DNA of 64,000 bases from Sediminicola sp963974715 (GTDB lineage Bacteria; Bacteroidota; Bacteroidia; Flavobacteriales; Flavobacteriaceae): positions 321,445 through 385,444 of the forward strand of contig CAXBDK010000002.1 of assembly GCA_963974715.1 (NCBI GenBank), written 5' to 3'. The translations under genes were made by a program, and so were the position numbers. Below the pieces are notes generated by a model, which saw nothing but the letters and a program-made list of their open reading frames with translations, had not been told where the DNA came from and ran no database searches. Below, piece by piece: positions 44,655 through 52,045 of this stretch (its first letter is position 1; each line of letters opens with the position of its first letter).

Positions 44655-46517
44655 ATGAGAAAAGTATTACTGGTTCTTCTTGGGGGATTGGCCTTATATG
44701 GTTGTGGGTCTTCCAAAAGCCTGATGACCGCCGATCGATCGCCCGTTCATACCACTATCAATTTGGTGGATGTTGTGGACGACCGCGTAAAAGTTACGGT
44801 GGATCCAGGTGCCTTTACTACGGATGAAGTCAATTTTTACATTCCAAAGACCGTTCCCGGCACCTATAGTGAGGACAACTACGGTAAATATTTGGACAAT
44901 TTTAAGGCCTTTGACTATAAGGGCAACGAAATGGTATTTACCAAAACGGATGAGAATACCTGGAGCATTCCCAAAGGCAGGGAGCTCGATAAGGTCACCT
45001 ATGAAGTGAACGATACGTATGATACCGAAAAGGAAGTGGAGGAGGCCGTATTTTCACCTGCAGGGAGCAATATCTTGAAAGGAGAGAACTTTATGCTTAA
45101 CCTGCACGGATTCGTGGGATATTTTAATGACCTGAAGGAAGTTCCCTATGAAATTGCCATTAGCTCGCCCCTTGATCTTGTGCCCACTACCTCGCTTACC
45201 AAAAAGAACAAAACGGAAGATGTGGATATCTTTACGGCAAAGCGCTATTTTGAGGTAATAGACAATCCCATCCTATATGCAAAGGCCGATAATGAATCCT
45301 TTGAAATAAGCGGTATAACCGTTACCCTCAGCGTGTATTCGCCCAATGGAGTCTACAAGGCCGCGGACCTACGTGATCCTATGCAAACAATGATGGGTGC
45401 CCAAAAGGCTTTTCTCGGGGATATCAACAGTACCAAACAGTATAACATCCTTTTGTACCTATCAGATATGGAAGGGCAGGATGCCTCCGGCTTTGGAGCT
45501 TTGGAACACCATACCTCCACGGTTGTGGTGCTTCCTGAGCAAATGCCCAAGGACCGCTTGGAACAAGCAATGGTAGATGTGGTCTCGCACGAATTTTTCC
45601 ATATTGTCACCCCTTTGAGCGTTCACTCTAAGGAAGTGCAATATTTCGATTTTAACGATCCCAAAATGTCCATACACCTTTGGATGTACGAGGGAACCAC
45701 CGAGTATTTTGCGAATCTTTTCCAGATCCAGCAGGGACTTATCGATGATGCCGAGTTCTATAAGCGGATAATGGACAAGATCAACAATGCAAAAAGGTAC
45801 GATGATGCCATGTCCTTTACCGAAATGAGCAAAAATATACTATTGGACCCGTATAAGGATAATTATGCGAACGTATATGAAAAGGGGACACTTATAAACA
45901 TGGCTTTGGACATTACCCTAAGGGAACTCAGCAATGGTGAAAAAAGCGTACTATGGCTGTTGAAGGAACTTTCCAAGAAATATGGAGACCAAGTTCCCTT
46001 TGAGGATTCGGCACTCATTGGGGAAATCGTGGAGATGACCTATCCTGAAGTTGCCACCTTTTTTGAAACCCATGTTGTGGGCAGTACGCCGATAGATTAT
46101 AGTACTTATCTTGATAAAGTGGGTCTGACCATTACCCAACAGGAAGTGCAAAGTGGATACTTCCTAAATGGGGATGTTCCTTACATTGATGTTGACAAGG
46201 ATGAGGCCGTCTTTATAAGGAAGGGAATTGCGCTGAACAGCTTTTTTGAAGGTTTGGGTGCCAAGGGCGGCGATATCATCAAGAGCATAGATGGCGTGGA
46301 TATCACCTTGGAATCCATAAGGCCCATCATAGGGAGCAGTTTTGGGTGGACTGCAGATAAGGAGGTCAAGATGGTGGTCCTAAGGGACGGCCAAGAAGTT
46401 TCCCTGAGCGGAAAAGTAGGGACCCCCGTCACCAATATGGAGACAATAGTTCCGGTGGAATCCGCATCCCCCGAACAGGTACAATTAAGGGAGGTCTGGA
46501 TGCAGGGAAAACAATAG
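44655..46517 (+). CDS. M61 family peptidase with PDZ domain, lipoprotein
   Basis: A 620-aa protein with a lipoprotein signal (LLGGLALYGCGSS, Cys17). The N-terminal beta-domain (about residues 30-180) is typical of M61 glycyl-aminopeptidases. The zinc site HEFFH is at residues 312-316, with the third ligand glutamate in YEGTTEY at about 346. A PDZ-like domain at about 490-590 includes GLGAKGGDIIKSIDGVD. It is likely to sit at the outer or inner membrane facing the periplasm and trim glycine- or alanine-initiated peptides. Transcribed divergently from pyrH, with a strong terminator after it. Confidence 0.93.
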   Translation: MRKVLLVLLGGLALYGCGSSKSLMTADRSPVHTTINLVDVVDDRVKVTVDPGAFTTDEVNFYIPKTVPGTYSEDNYGKYLDNFKAFDYKGNEMVFTKTDENTWSIPKGRELDKVTYEVNDTYDTEKEVEEAVFSPAGSNILKGENFMLNLHGFVGYFNDLKEVPYEIAISSPLDLVPTTSLTKKNKTEDVDIFTAKRYFEVIDNPILYAKADNESFEISGITVTLSVYSPNGVYKAADLRDPMQTMMGAQKAFLGDINSTKQYNILLYLSDMEGQDASGFGALEHHTSTVVVLPEQMPKDRLEQAMVDVVSHEFFHIVTPLSVHSKEVQYFDFNDPKMSIHLWMYEGTTEYFANLFQIQQGLIDDAEFYKRIMDKINNAKRYDDAMSFTEMSKNILLDPYKDNYANVYEKGTLINMALDITLRELSNGEKSVLWLLKELSKKYGDQVPFEDSALIGEIVEMTYPEVATFFETHVVGSTPIDYSTYLDKVGLTITQQEVQSGYFLNGDVPYIDVDKDEAVFIRKGIALNSFFEGLGAKGGDIIKSIDGVDITLESIRPIIGSSFGWTADKEVKMVVLRDGQEVSLSGKVGTPVTNMETIVPVESASPEQVQLREVWMQGKQ

Positions 46518-46590
46518 AGCTTTTCTAAAGCGGATCTAAGGCTTTTGTCCATTACCGCAGTAGGATCAACATCAAGGAATTGATGGATAT

Positions 46591-46624
46591 AAAAAAGCAT
46601 GGCCATTTTGGGCCATGCTTTTTT
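46591..46624. terminator. strong bidirectional terminator after the M61 gene
   Basis: A perfect 14-bp stem, aaaaaagcatggcc at 46591-46604 and ggccatgctttttt at 46611-46624, with a 6-base loop. The T-run on either strand makes it bidirectional. It isolates the M61 gene from the relic region beyond. Confidence 0.93.
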
Positions 46625-47007
46625 ATATGGAATAAGCCGTTGTGCTTTTGTGGCTAGACCAAAAAAGTTTTGATAGCAGTAAATCGGAGTGTCCATGGAT
46701 CAATTTATCATGAACAACCCCATAGTCGATTACGGGAAAATATTGAAAGTACCCTAACGGATACCAAAGGAAAACCTGATGCCCTATCAAGGGCGTAAGC
46801 CTCTTTGGCCGACATCGAGGTAATGGCCATGGGCCCCATGGCCGAACATCTTGGAACCGACAGTGAACGTGACCTTTTCGGAAAGCTTCCGAAGGACCTT
46901 TTCCCCTGTATCGGGCGAAGCCTTTACAATATTGAACCCGTGTGCGGTGATCACTTCCTTTTGGGAGACTTTCATATGTATTCTTCATCTTTTACATGTA
47001 ATATATA
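46625..47007. other. relic or non-coding region
   Basis: About 380 bp with no supportable gene. A 62-codon minus-strand frame (46787-46975, MKVSQKEVITAHGF) and a 73-codon plus-strand frame (46805-47026) overlap each other and match no family that I recognise. A 19-bp palindrome-like block, ggccatggg-c-cccatggcc, lies at about 46827-46845. The stretch is probably decayed coding DNA. Confidence 0.45.
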
Positions 47008-47128
47008 CGCTATAGATTTATTTTAGATACATCATATATACGATATAGATACGCTATAGATACGGCATACATTCGGCATACATTCGGTATACATACGGTA
47101 TACATACGGTATAGGTACGGTGTAGGCA
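47008..47128. repeat. tandem array of eleven 11-bp units
   Basis: Eleven contiguous 11-bp units occupy exactly 121 bp. The best-conserved units are cggtatacata (twice) and cggcatacatt (twice), with flanking variants cgatatagata, cgctatagata, cggtataggta and cggtgtaggca. Conservation is highest in the middle and decays outward, the expected pattern for a tandem array that grew from the centre. A five-unit array of the same period lies at 17560-17614. No CRISPR-like spacers are present. Confidence 0.85.
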
Positions 47129-47181
47129 TAGCGATATTTCTATTTTTCTGGCGTTTTGGCAACAACTTAAAATGGAATAGT

Positions 47182-47307
47182 ATGGCACCTATCGGAAGTC
47201 CGCTCATCATGACGGGCACATTGGGGGAAATCAATTTTTATGTGGATGATGGTATCAATGTGGCCCGCCAGCCGATGGAGGTTTTAATGGCAAGGATATC
47301 AAGCTAG
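47182..47307 (+). pseudogene. decayed gene of a flavobacterial small-protein family
   Basis: A 41-codon frame starts MAPIGSPLIMTGTLGEINFY and continues VDDGINVARQP before shifting. In another frame the next codons read GGFNGKDIKLGDGQGR. Together this resembles a family of small flavobacterial proteins of unknown function that begin with a conserved SP/GTLG..FY..D G..VAR..GG..GK block (recalled from genome reading, not searched here). At least one frameshift and a stop at 47305 break it. It lies 54 bp after the 11-bp array. Confidence 0.5.
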
Positions 47308-47556
47308 GGGACGGGCAGGGGCGCTGTGGTCCTAGTAGTAGGTTAAAAACCGTCAATCCGAGTGAAATTCCGGAGGAATTTTGTGCCCAGAATCGTTTTT
47401 GGCTTGAAATCCAACTTCTTGATATTATTTTTTTCGAAAGATCATTCGGACCGACGAATAACAATCAAAATGCACAATGGGGATGAGTACTTCCCAGATA
47501 TATATTTTTATGCTTTGCCGAAACGTTCGTGGAAGAAAATCTGGAAACGTTCCCGC
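47308..47556. other. relic or non-coding region before tsf terminator
   Basis: About 250 bp with no supportable gene. The first part may continue the decayed gene in a shifted frame; the rest has no recognisable features. Confidence 0.4.
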
Positions 47557-47587
47557 AAAAAAAAGGACCGCTCGATAAAAGCGGTCC
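47557..47587 (-). terminator. terminator of the rpsB-tsf operon
   Basis: On the minus strand, stem GGACCGCT/AGCGGTCC (47580-47587 with 47565-47572) is followed by a run of eight T (47557-47564 as A on the plus strand). It lies 28 bp after the stop of tsf and fits an intrinsic terminator. Confidence 0.9.
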
Positions 47588-47614
47588 ACCTATTTATTAT
47601 TTAAGCGAAGGAAT

Positions 47615-48439
47615 CTATCCCAATGCTACACGGATAAATCCGGTAACCTTAAGGTCGCTGTCCACCGATTTGATGTACTGTGCAACACTTACCTTGCTGT
47701 CTTTTATAAAATCTTGGTTCACCAAGGTATTGTCCTTAAAGAAACGTTGTAGCTTGCCTTTGGCGATATTGTCCAACATAGCTTCGGGTTTGCCCTCTTG
47801 TCGCAATTGGTCTTTGGCAATTTCTATTTCCTTATCGATAATGGATTGATCCACACCTTCTTCATCAAGTGCAACGGGATTCATTGCGGCAGCCTGCATG
47901 GCCACATCCTTTGCGGCGGCCTCTGCACCGTTTACGGCTGCGGAAAGACCTACCAAGGTAGCGATCTTATTACCGGCATGGATATAGGAGCCCACAAAGG
48001 GGGCGCTCAACTTTCCAAAGCCGCCAATTTCCACTTTTTCACCGATTACACCGGTCTGTTCGATAAGTTTTTCCTGTACACTGATACCTTTGAAATCTGC
48101 TGCAAGCAGGTCTTCCTTGGTGTCAAAGTTAAGGGCAAGTTCTGCCAGTTCATTGGCCAATGTAATGAAGGTATCGTTCTTGGCCACAAAATCGGTCTCA
48201 CAGTTTAGGGAAATGACCACTCCGGTGTTTTGGGCGGCATTTACCTTTGCGATCGCTGCACCTTCCGTAGATTCCCTATCGGCTCTATTGGCGGCAACTT
48301 TCTGACCTTTTTTACGAAGGATCTCAATAGCTTTTTCAAAATCACCTTCGGCTTCCACCAAGGCTTTTTTACAATCCATCATTCCAGCCCCTGTGGTCTG
48401 TCTTAATTTATTTACTTCTGCAGCGGTAATCTTTACCAT
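47615..48439 (-). CDS. tsf: elongation factor Ts
   Basis: A 274-aa guanine-nucleotide exchange factor for EF-Tu. The N-terminal UBA-like helix pair is clear: VNKLRQTTGAGMMDCKKAL and EKAIEILRKKG. The core domain has VVISLNCETDFVAKND, which contacts EF-Tu, followed by the subdomain repeats. The length matches other bacterial EF-Ts proteins. It lies downstream of rpsB, separated by a 173-bp spacer that holds a strong hairpin. Confidence 0.96.
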   Translation of the reverse strand: MVKITAAEVNKLRQTTGAGMMDCKKALVEAEGDFEKAIEILRKKGQKVAANRADRESTEGAAIAKVNAAQNTGVVISLNCETDFVAKNDTFITLANELAELALNFDTKEDLLAADFKGISVQEKLIEQTGVIGEKVEIGGFGKLSAPFVGSYIHAGNKIATLVGLSAAVNGAEAAAKDVAMQAAAMNPVALDEEGVDQSIIDKEIEIAKDQLRQEGKPEAMLDNIAKGKLQRFFKDNTLVNQDFIKDSKVSVAQYIKSVDSDLKVTGFIRVALG

Positions 48440-48459
48440 TTTATGTCTGTTTTAATACT

Positions 48460-48499
48460 GCCCTAAGGTACATACGCATCACATATGGTGTCTTAGGGC
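48460..48499 (-). promoter_or_regulatory. conserved-looking hairpin in the rpsB-tsf spacer
   Basis: GCCCTAAG at 48460-48467 pairs with CTTAGGGC at 48492-48499, loop of 24 bases with some inner pairing. It lies 21 bp before the tsf ATG. There is no T-run, so it is less likely a terminator than an RNA processing, attenuation or translation-control element. A GC-rich short hairpin (CTCCC-CAG-GGGAG) also occurs at 48568-48580. Confidence 0.5.
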
Positions 48500-48612
48500 A
48501 ATGTTAAATTAATATTTAGTTTACTCTATAAGTGGGACTTAATGTGCTCCGTGCCTACCTTGGGTCTCTCCCCAGGGGAGGGCGCGTCTGCGTCCGTCCG
48601 TTTAAGGCGGGA

Positions 48613-49611
48613 TTATTCCACCCCTCCCTTAACGCTTTCTTGCCATTCCTTTAGTTCGGCCCATTTTCCTTCAGCGGCCATTTTGGCTTGTTTGGACCAT
48701 GAACCGGGGTTGTTGGTGGCAAATGTAGAACCGGCTTCCACAAGGATTTCCTTTAGGTCGTCCTCGGTTTTTGCGGCGAGTTCTGCAAATGTGTTGATTC
48801 CTTGTTCGTTAAAGACTTCGGCTATTTTGGGTCCGATACCTTCAATTCTCGTGAAATCGTCAGCTTTCTCGGCCTTTTTAGGCGCAGCTGGTTGACTATC
48901 CTCGTTTTCGGTCTTTTCCGATTTACGCTCGGAAAGTCCTTCGCCGATGGCGGCGGTGACATGGGCAAGGATCGCTTCTATGGATTTGGAGGCATCGTCA
49001 TTTGAGGGGATCAAATAATCAATGGGCCTTGGGTCCGAATTGGTATCCACCATCGCAAAAATGGGAATGTTCAATTTTAGGGCCTCTTTTACGGCAATGT
49101 GCTCCCGCATCGTATCCACAATGAACAAGGCTGCCGGTAGACGGGTCATCTCGGAAATGGATCCAAGGTTTTTCTCCAATTTTGCACGTAAACGCTCAAC
49201 CTGTAGACGTTCTTTTTTGGATAGGGTGTTAAAAGTGCCGTCTTTTTTCATACGGTCTATGGAAGCCATTTTCTTGACAGCCTTACGGATGGTCACGAAA
49301 TTGGTCAACATTCCACCTGGCCACCTTTCGGTAATGTAGGGCATGTTAACGTTTCCTGCCTTTTCGGCCACTATGTCCTTTGCTTGTTTTTTGGTAGCTA
49401 CAAAAAGTATCTTCCTACCGGATGCCGCAATTTTCTTGAGGGCCTCATTGGCCTCTTCCAATTTGGCGGCTGTTTTGTAAAGATTTATTACATGTATTCC
49501 ATTGCGCTCCATGTAGATGTAGGGAGCCATGTTGGGATTCCATTTTCTGGTAAGGTGGCCAAAATGCACACCTGCCTCCAAGAGGTCTTTTACTTCAATA
49601 CTGTTTGCCAT
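48613..49611 (-). CDS. rpsB: 30S ribosomal protein S2 with C-terminal helix-hairpin-helix-like extension
   Basis: A 332-aa protein. Residues 1-225 are a normal S2: EAGVHFGHLTRKWNPNM, RKILFVATKKQA, RWPGGMLTNF, and PIFAMVDTNSDPRPIDYLIPSNDD. Residues 226-250 are a charged linker. Residues 250-332 add a domain starting DDFTRIEGIGPKIAEVFNEQ, which has the helix-hairpin-helix Gly-Ile-Gly-Pro-Lys signature of nucleic-acid-binding domains, then a helical end. Ordinary S2 is about 230-260 aa. The ATG at 49611 gives the normal MANSIEVKDLLEAG start; the longer frame to 49662 is not family-like. Confidence 0.93.
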   Translation of the reverse strand: MANSIEVKDLLEAGVHFGHLTRKWNPNMAPYIYMERNGIHVINLYKTAAKLEEANEALKKIAASGRKILFVATKKQAKDIVAEKAGNVNMPYITERWPGGMLTNFVTIRKAVKKMASIDRMKKDGTFNTLSKKERLQVERLRAKLEKNLGSISEMTRLPAALFIVDTMREHIAVKEALKLNIPIFAMVDTNSDPRPIDYLIPSNDDASKSIEAILAHVTAAIGEGLSERKSEKTENEDSQPAAPKKAEKADDFTRIEGIGPKIAEVFNEQGINTFAELAAKTEDDLKEILVEAGSTFATNNPGSWSKQAKMAAEGKWAELKEWQESVKGGVE

Positions 49612-49864
49612 TTTTTTTACTAGTTTACGTTCCTTTGAATTAGCAATACCAAAGTGGCACATCCCCTAGAGAGTGGCCTTCGGCATTTAGATGCTAAACT
49701 ATTTCCATACTATGTTGTTTCCAGCTACGGGAGCGGGCACGATATGGTCTAAATTTCCCCATGACATGGGGACTATCAATGAACTTTTTAATGAATTGCC
49801 GAAGCGTGTCCGACTTTTTCGATCGATTTTGGATAAGGAGCCGATCAGTCCTCCGATATACCTC
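49612..49864 (-). promoter_or_regulatory. long leader between rpsI and rpsB, possible S2 autoregulation site
   Basis: A 253-bp spacer inside a ribosomal operon is unusually long. On the minus strand, about 49644-49676, it can form the hairpin GGCcAC-TCTC-TAG-GGGA-tGTGCC with two bulges. Ribosomal-protein leaders often carry such autoregulatory hairpins. I could not match it to a named leader. Confidence 0.35.
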
Positions 49865-50251
49865 TTAACGTTTGGAGAACTGGTATTTCTTACGGGCTTT
49901 TTTCTGTCCGAATTTCTTGCGTTCCACCATTCTGGGATCCCTTGTCAAAAGGCCCTCAGGTTTTAGAAGTCCCCTGTTTTCCACATCAACTTCGCACAAT
50001 GCCCTGGAAAGCGCCAAACGGATGGCCTCTGCCTGTCCTGTGATTCCACCACCGTACACATTGATCTTAACATCAAAGTTATCGTCATTGTTGGTAAGTG
50101 CAAAAGGTTGTTTTACCTTGTACTGCAAGGTTGCGGTAGGGAAGTATACGCTCAGATCTTTTTTATTGATCGTGATGTTTCCATTTCCTTGGGAAACATA
50201 CACACGGGCAACAGCTGTTTTTCTCCTGCCGATTTTGTGGATTACTTCCAT
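49865..50251 (-). CDS. rpsI: 30S ribosomal protein S9
   Basis: A 128-aa protein. The start IHKIGRRKTAVARVYVSQG and the end RDPRMVERKKFGQKKARKKYQFSKR are standard: the tail reaches the P-site tRNA with its terminal Lys-Arg. The conserved GGGITGQAEAIRLALSRAL is present. It overlaps rplM by one base and is co-transcribed with it. Confidence 0.97.
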   Translation of the reverse strand: MEVIHKIGRRKTAVARVYVSQGNGNITINKKDLSVYFPTATLQYKVKQPFALTNNDDNFDVKINVYGGGITGQAEAIRLALSRALCEVDVENRGLLKPEGLLTRDPRMVERKKFGQKKARKKYQFSKR

Positions 50252-50706
50252 TACTTCAATTCGTTTAAGTTAATTGCTGTTGGTTTTTGCGCTTCTTGGT
50301 CGTGCTTAGATCCCACATACACTTTTAGGTTCCTAAAAAGTTCGGCACCCAATTTGTTTTTCGGAAGCATGCCTTTGACCGATTTTTCGATTAGGGCAGC
50401 AGGATTTTTGGCCATCAGTTCCTTAGCGGTCTGTGACCTTTGGCCTCCGGGGTAACCTGTATGTCGGATATAGGTCTTGGACTCCAGTTTGTTTCCGGTA
50501 AGGGTGACTTTTTCCGAATTGATAACGATCACGTTATCCCCACAATCTACGTGCGGTGTAAAATTTGGCTTGTACTTTCCCCTTAGTATTTTTGCTACTT
50601 TGGAAGAAAGACGACCCAACGATTGCCCTTCAGCATCAACCAATAGCCATTCCTTCTGAACGGTGGCCTTATTGGCTGAAATTGTCTTATAGCTTAATGT
50701 GTCCAC
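50251..50706 (-). CDS. rplM: 50S ribosomal protein L13
   Basis: A 151-aa protein. It has the block WLLVDAEGQSLGRLSSKVA, then ILRGKYKPNFTPHVDCGD and GYPGGQRSQTAKELMAKNP as in other L13 proteins. The start is GTG at 50706 (VDTLSYKTISANKAT), the usual position in flavobacteria; the frame's upstream ATG at 50736 adds ten unlikely residues. It heads the rplM-rpsI-rpsB-tsf unit. Confidence 0.96.
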   Translation of the reverse strand: MDTLSYKTISANKATVQKEWLLVDAEGQSLGRLSSKVAKILRGKYKPNFTPHVDCGDNVIVINSEKVTLTGNKLESKTYIRHTGYPGGQRSQTAKELMAKNPAALIEKSVKGMLPKNKLGAELFRNLKVYVGSKHDQEAQKPTAINLNELK

Positions 50707-50858
50707 ACTACTATTTTTATATATTAAACACTTCAATCCCGTTAAACGGGCTGCAAATGTACAATTATTAACTTGAAATACAAATGGTTGTTGCCTATTA
50801 TTTTTGCAGTTGTTCGGGAAGTTGTTTTCCCCTCGGGGCGCAGGGCGGAAAGTATACC

Positions 50859-51245
50859 CTAATTCTTGTAAAATTTGACCTTAACCTGTCGCTCACCATA
50901 CTGGATCGTTACCATGTATATCCCTGGGGAAAGGGTCGGTACTGGAATGGTCAGTGCATTGTTCCTCACTTCCCATCTATGCGCCTGTACAACATTACCT
51001 GAGATATCGGTTATGTTGATATCGGTCCTGTGGGTGTTATCCAGTCCAAGAATGTTCACTACATTGGTGGCCGGATTGGGAAATACCTTTACCTTTGGTG
51101 GTACTGCCCTGCTATCGATATCCGTGTCCGTGCCACCTTGTGCGTATATTGGGCCCTGAAAGCATAAAATGCACAGGAACAATGGGAAAACCGGTATTAG
51201 GGTTTTGGTCTTTAAGTAATGCAATGAAGGACGCATGCGATCCAA
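50859..51245 (-). CDS. very small T9SS type A sorting-domain protein
   Basis: A 128-aa protein. A signal peptide covers about residues 15-36 (LIPVFPLFLCILCFQGPIYAQ). A short linker (GGTDTDIDSRAVPP) follows. Then comes a T9SS C-terminal sorting domain at about 50-128: KVFPNPATNVVNI, DINITDISGNVVQAH and SPGIYMVTIQYGERQVKVKFYKN. Such domains normally tag large secreted proteins and are cut off at the surface. Here there is no cargo at all. It may be a decayed remnant, a peptide carried to the surface, or a decoy for the sortase-like step. Start could be codon 1 or 4. Confidence 0.9.
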   Translation of the reverse strand: MDRMRPSLHYLKTKTLIPVFPLFLCILCFQGPIYAQGGTDTDIDSRAVPPKVKVFPNPATNVVNILGLDNTHRTDINITDISGNVVQAHRWEVRNNALTIPVPTLSPGIYMVTIQYGERQVKVKFYKN

Positions 51246-51465
51246 ATTTTTGGTTTGTTGGTGTTTTTGGAAAGGATGTTATCTCTGCAATAATGGCGTT
51301 TGATACCCTTTCGGGGAATAAAGATATATTTTTCCGCATACTCAATAATGGTGTTTGGCAAAAATTTAAGAACGCCCAAGTAAGTTCATGGGGTCGGAAA
51401 GTGCCCTAAAATATACTAGTGGGCTTATTTTAGCGTTATCAGTGCGATAACATAAACCGAACAGA

Positions 51466-51951
51466 ATGAAATCGAAAATCAACTTACTTGCCGTTTTTAC
51501 GTTTTTAATTTTATCATGTTCTTCCGATAAGGAGGATGGACCAAGAACATCCTCCATAGTGGGTTCTTGGGAATTTTCATCCTTGGAACTGGATGAGGGC
51601 ACTACCGACACGGACCTATTGTTGGCCGAAGCTTATTTTATTATTCTAAAGGGCCAGGACTGCGAATTGGTGACCTTTACGTTCAATGATGATAACACCT
51701 TGATCGCCGAAAGTAGCTTAGGGAACGTTTCTACGGATTTTAGTTTGGAGGGGGGCATTCCCTGTCCAACGGATACGGAAATTGAAACGGCCATCTGGAG
51801 TCTGGAGGGCGATCAGCTTACGATCGTTGATGCCGAGGGCCTTTCCGAAACATTTACCATCACACTGGTCAACGATGAGCTGACCGTGCCTTCGGAGAGT
51901 CTTAGCGGGGGCACTTATACCGGGGCATCCGCGGTGTTTACCAGAAAATAA
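51466..51951 (+). CDS. lipocalin-like lipoprotein
   Basis: A 161-aa protein with a lipoprotein signal (LLAVFTFLILSCSS, Cys18) and a mature part of short beta strands that begins IVGSWEFSSLEL, as in the lipocalin-like small lipoproteins of Bacteroidota. Later strands include TFNDDNTLIAES and TFTITLVNDELTVP, and the protein ends GASAVFTRK. Ligand unknown. It has a single-gene layout with a strong terminator immediately after it. Confidence 0.85.
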   Translation: MKSKINLLAVFTFLILSCSSDKEDGPRTSSIVGSWEFSSLELDEGTTDTDLLLAEAYFIILKGQDCELVTFTFNDDNTLIAESSLGNVSTDFSLEGGIPCPTDTEIETAIWSLEGDQLTIVDAEGLSETFTITLVNDELTVPSESLSGGTYTGASAVFTRK

Positions 51952-51968
51952 AGTTTTTTGTCCCATTT

Positions 51969-52007
51969 AAAAAGCGGCTTTCCGAACCATTTGGAAAGCC
52001 GCTTTTT
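51969..52007. terminator. bidirectional terminator between the lipocalin gene and polA
   Basis: A perfect 15-bp stem, aaaaagcggctttcc at 51969-51983 and ggaaagccgcttttt at 51993-52007, with a 9-base loop. T-runs on both strands fit termination of both convergent genes. Confidence 0.95.
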
Positions 52008-52045
52008 AATGGAACCGGATTTCATGGTCGATGCCTTTTGAGGCA

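Noticed and set aside
47008..47128. CRISPR array
   Set aside because: The units are 11 bp and contiguous with no spacers, and no cas genes are in view.
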